A program made the position numbers and the translations under genes. Shown piece by piece: positions 53,898 through 55,050 of a stretch of 55,050 bases of DNA; position 1 is the stretch's first letter, and each line of letters starts with the position of its first letter. The stretch spans positions 1 to 55,050 of the forward strand of contig NZ_FOJQ01000014.1 of the NCBI RefSeq assembly GCF_900111795.1, written 5' to 3'. Source of the stretch: Anoxybacillus pushchinoensis (GTDB lineage: Bacteria > Bacillota > Bacilli > Bacillales > Anoxybacillaceae). The notes under the pieces are model-generated. The model searched no databases and was not told the DNA's origin. It saw only the letters and a list, made by a program, of their open reading frames with translations.

Positions 53898-53953
53898 ATG
53901 GAAAATCAAACAGGTTTTCGTGTTAAAGTGCAACGTTTTGGCGGTTATTTAAC
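53898..53953 (+). pseudogene. mtlA: 5' stub of the mannitol PTS permease gene
   Basis: MENQTGFRVKVQRFGGYLT behind a strong GAGGAGGAG ribosome binding site matches the N-terminus of mannitol-specific PTS EIICB. After codon 19 the sequence becomes the left end of an IS605-type element. The rest of mtlA is expected beyond the right edge of the element, outside the window. Confidence 0.8.
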
Positions 53954-54091
53954 TTCCCTCCGAAAGAAGTCTCCCACTTCTAAACGAAGTGAAAGTGGGG
54001 GATGAATTTCGGTTAGGTATAGCCTAAAATTGTATCTTTTTTGTGTGTTATGATATAATCAGTTTTAGAAAAATGGAAGGCCATTGTATCA

Positions 54092-54490
54092 ATGAAATTA
54101 GACAATAATAACCATTCATTGTTCCTATTGTATTATTATCTTGTGCTGGTTGTAAAATATCGCAGACAAGTGATTGATGATACCATATCTGACTATGCAA
54201 AAGATATGTTTGTGAGATTGGGTAAAAATTACAATATTTCCTTGGTCGAATGGAATCACGATATGGACCATGTGCATATTTTGTTCAAAGCACATCCAAA
54301 TAGTGAATTATCAAAGTTCATCAATGCCTATAAAAGTGCAAGTTCTCGACTGATCAAAAAGCATTTTCCGCAAGTGAAAAGAAAACTGTGGAAAGAATAT
54401 TTTTGGTCAAGAAGCTTTTGCCTGCTTACAACGGGTGGTGCGCCCATTGAAGTAATAAAAGAATATATAGAAAATCAAGGTATGAAGTGA
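54092..54490 (+). CDS. tnpA: IS200/IS605 family Y1 transposase TnpA
   Basis: 132 residues, full length. HUH motif H60-V-H62 in WNHDMDHVHILF, catalytic Tyr125 in IKEYIENQG, and LVVKYRRQV near the start. It cuts and rejoins single-stranded DNA at foldback ends, without target duplication. tnpB follows 12 nt downstream in the same direction. Confidence 0.92.
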   Translation: MKLDNNNHSLFLLYYYLVLVVKYRRQVIDDTISDYAKDMFVRLGKNYNISLVEWNHDMDHVHILFKAHPNSELSKFINAYKSASSRLIKKHFPQVKRKLWKEYFWSRSFCLLTTGGAPIEVIKEYIENQGMK

Positions 54491-54502
54491 TGTGGTGTCG
54501 AT

Positions 54503-55050
54503 ATGGCAAACAAAGCCTATCAGTTCCGCCTATACCCAACAAAAGAACAAGAACAACTGCTCGCCAAAACCTTCGGCTGTGTCCGTTTTGTGTATAACAA
54601 AATGCTTGAAGAGCGCATACAAATGTTTGAAAAGTCCAAGGACGATCAAGAATCCTTGAAACACCAAACATTTCCGACCCCTGCCAAGTACAAAAAGGAG
54701 TTTCCTTGGCTAAAAGAAGTGGACAGCCTTGCGCTGGCAAATGCTCAACTAAATTTGCAGAAAGCGTTTCAACACTTCTTTTCTGGCCGTGCTGGATTTC
54801 CCAAGTTCAAAAACCGCAAGGCGAAACAGTCGTACACCACAAATGTGGTAAATGGCAACATCAAGCTTTCAGATGGCTATATCAAGCTGCCCAAACTGAA
54901 ATGGATCAAGCTCAAGCCACATCGGGAAATTCCTGCCCACCATATCATCAAGTCTTGTACGATCACGAAAACCAAAACAGGAAAATACTATATTTCTATT
55001 CTCACAGAGTACGAACATCAACCTGCCCTAAAAGAAGTGCAAACGGTTGT
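54503..55050 (+). CDS. tnpB: TnpB family RNA-guided nuclease / IS605 OrfB, 5' part
   Basis: MANKAYQFRLYPTKEQEQLL, FGCVRFVYNKMLEERIQMFE, FPWLKEVDSLALANAQLNLQ and FKNRKAKQSYTTNVVNGNIK are the N-terminal helical (OrfB_HTH) and wedge regions of TnpB. The frame is open to the right edge, so the RuvC residues are outside the window. It differs from the tnpB at the left edge, whose overlap cannot be compared. Confidence 0.9.
   Translation, partial: MANKAYQFRLYPTKEQEQLLAKTFGCVRFVYNKMLEERIQMFEKSKDDQESLKHQTFPTPAKYKKEFPWLKEVDSLALANAQLNLQKAFQHFFSGRAGFPKFKNRKAKQSYTTNVVNGNIKLSDGYIKLPKLKWIKLKPHREIPAHHIIKSCTITKTKTGKYYISILTEYEHQPALKEVQTV

Larger units (their letters stand above)
53954..55050 (+). mobile_element. 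IS200/IS605 family element with tnpA and tnpB, left part
   Basis: It starts directly after TTTAAC in mtlA. The left-end foldback contains CACTTC-TAAAC-GAAGTG inside CCC/GGG arms (53972-54001). Promoter TTGTAT-18 bp-TATAAT (54030-54059) precedes tnpA. The element continues beyond the window. Its left end resembles those of the two ORF-less elements, so its transposase may mobilise them. Confidence 0.85.

Noticed and set aside
54426-54740. 104-residue minus-strand ORF under tnpA-tnpB
   Set aside because: Antisense to two recognised transposon genes.

Overview
The window looks like chromosomal DNA of a thermophilic Bacillaceae, most like Anoxybacillus/Parageobacillus. This is inferred from protein similarity to Bacillus subtilis families, strong AGGAGG-type ribosome binding sites, sigma-A promoters, a spore gene (sspH), a TPP riboswitch and IS200/IS605 elements of the kind common in these genera. 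No rRNA or tRNA gene was seen.

Layout. 1-0.8 kb: 3' part of a tnpB with its IS right end. 0.9-7.6 kb: three Nudix hydrolases, a CvfC-like HEAT protein, a DsbA/FrnE oxidoreductase, a Uma2 protein, a GNAT acetyltransferase and a DCC/TlpA thiol pair. 7.6-9.0 kb: a translationally coupled ParA-like ATPase and a small SAP-like protein. 9.1-10 kb: a deletion scar joining truncated fra and aldehyde dehydrogenase genes. 10.1-16.5 kb: a K+/H+ antiporter, TPP-riboswitch-controlled thiC, decayed ydbS/ydbT, a sirtuin, sspH and cysL. 16.6-20.2 kb: cysJI. 20.3-26.2 kb: a glycerol-3-phosphate uptake operon (glpP-ugpCAEB-ugpQ) with an SMR pump and a YbjQ protein. 26.5-28.1 kb: a graveyard of tnpB-derived repeats, an ORF-less IS605-type element, a NYN gene stub and a broken hicB. 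28.3-34.4 kb: a complete type I restriction-modification operon, hsdRMS. 34.6-36.9 kb: a second, nearly identical ybjQ, sdpR-sdpI-yhfC and a 28-residue membrane peptide. 36.9-37.8 kb: a second copy of the ORF-less element in front of a gutted aldo/keto reductase. 37.9-42.8 kb: fhs, an Fsr-like MFS exporter, and a quinone-stress group (pirin, DoxX, MhqR) with two MhqR-type operators. 42.9-46.4 kb: a Crp/Fnr regulator, ric/scdA and a soluble chemoreceptor. 46.6-53.7 kb: a LysM cell-wall hydrolase, a lone CRISPR-like repeat, a Spo0E-like frameshifted gene, malate synthase G with its IclR regulator, a large membrane protein and a CAP-domain lipoprotein. 53.8-55.05 kb: a CcpA-controlled mtlA promoter whose gene is cut at codon 19 by an IS605-type tnpA-tnpB element running off the window.

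Three things stand out. First, five Crp/Fnr boxes of the form TGTGA-N6-TCAYA lie in 43.1-45.3 kb. Four of them have a plausible -10 element at the spacing expected for class II activation, so they tie the regulator, ric, a DUF2249 remnant and a cytosolic chemoreceptor into one putative NO/low-oxygen circuit. A sixth box precedes frnE at 3.7 kb. Second, two ~400-bp ORF-less IS605-type elements share a structured core with compensatory base changes, and both sit directly against an ATGA that is the start codon of the next gene. They look like mobile guide-RNA (omega RNA/HEARO-like) elements. Third, the region has suffered many deletions and IS events: fra/ALDH, the DUF2249 pair, ydbST, hicB, NYN, the aldo/keto reductase and mtlA are all broken.
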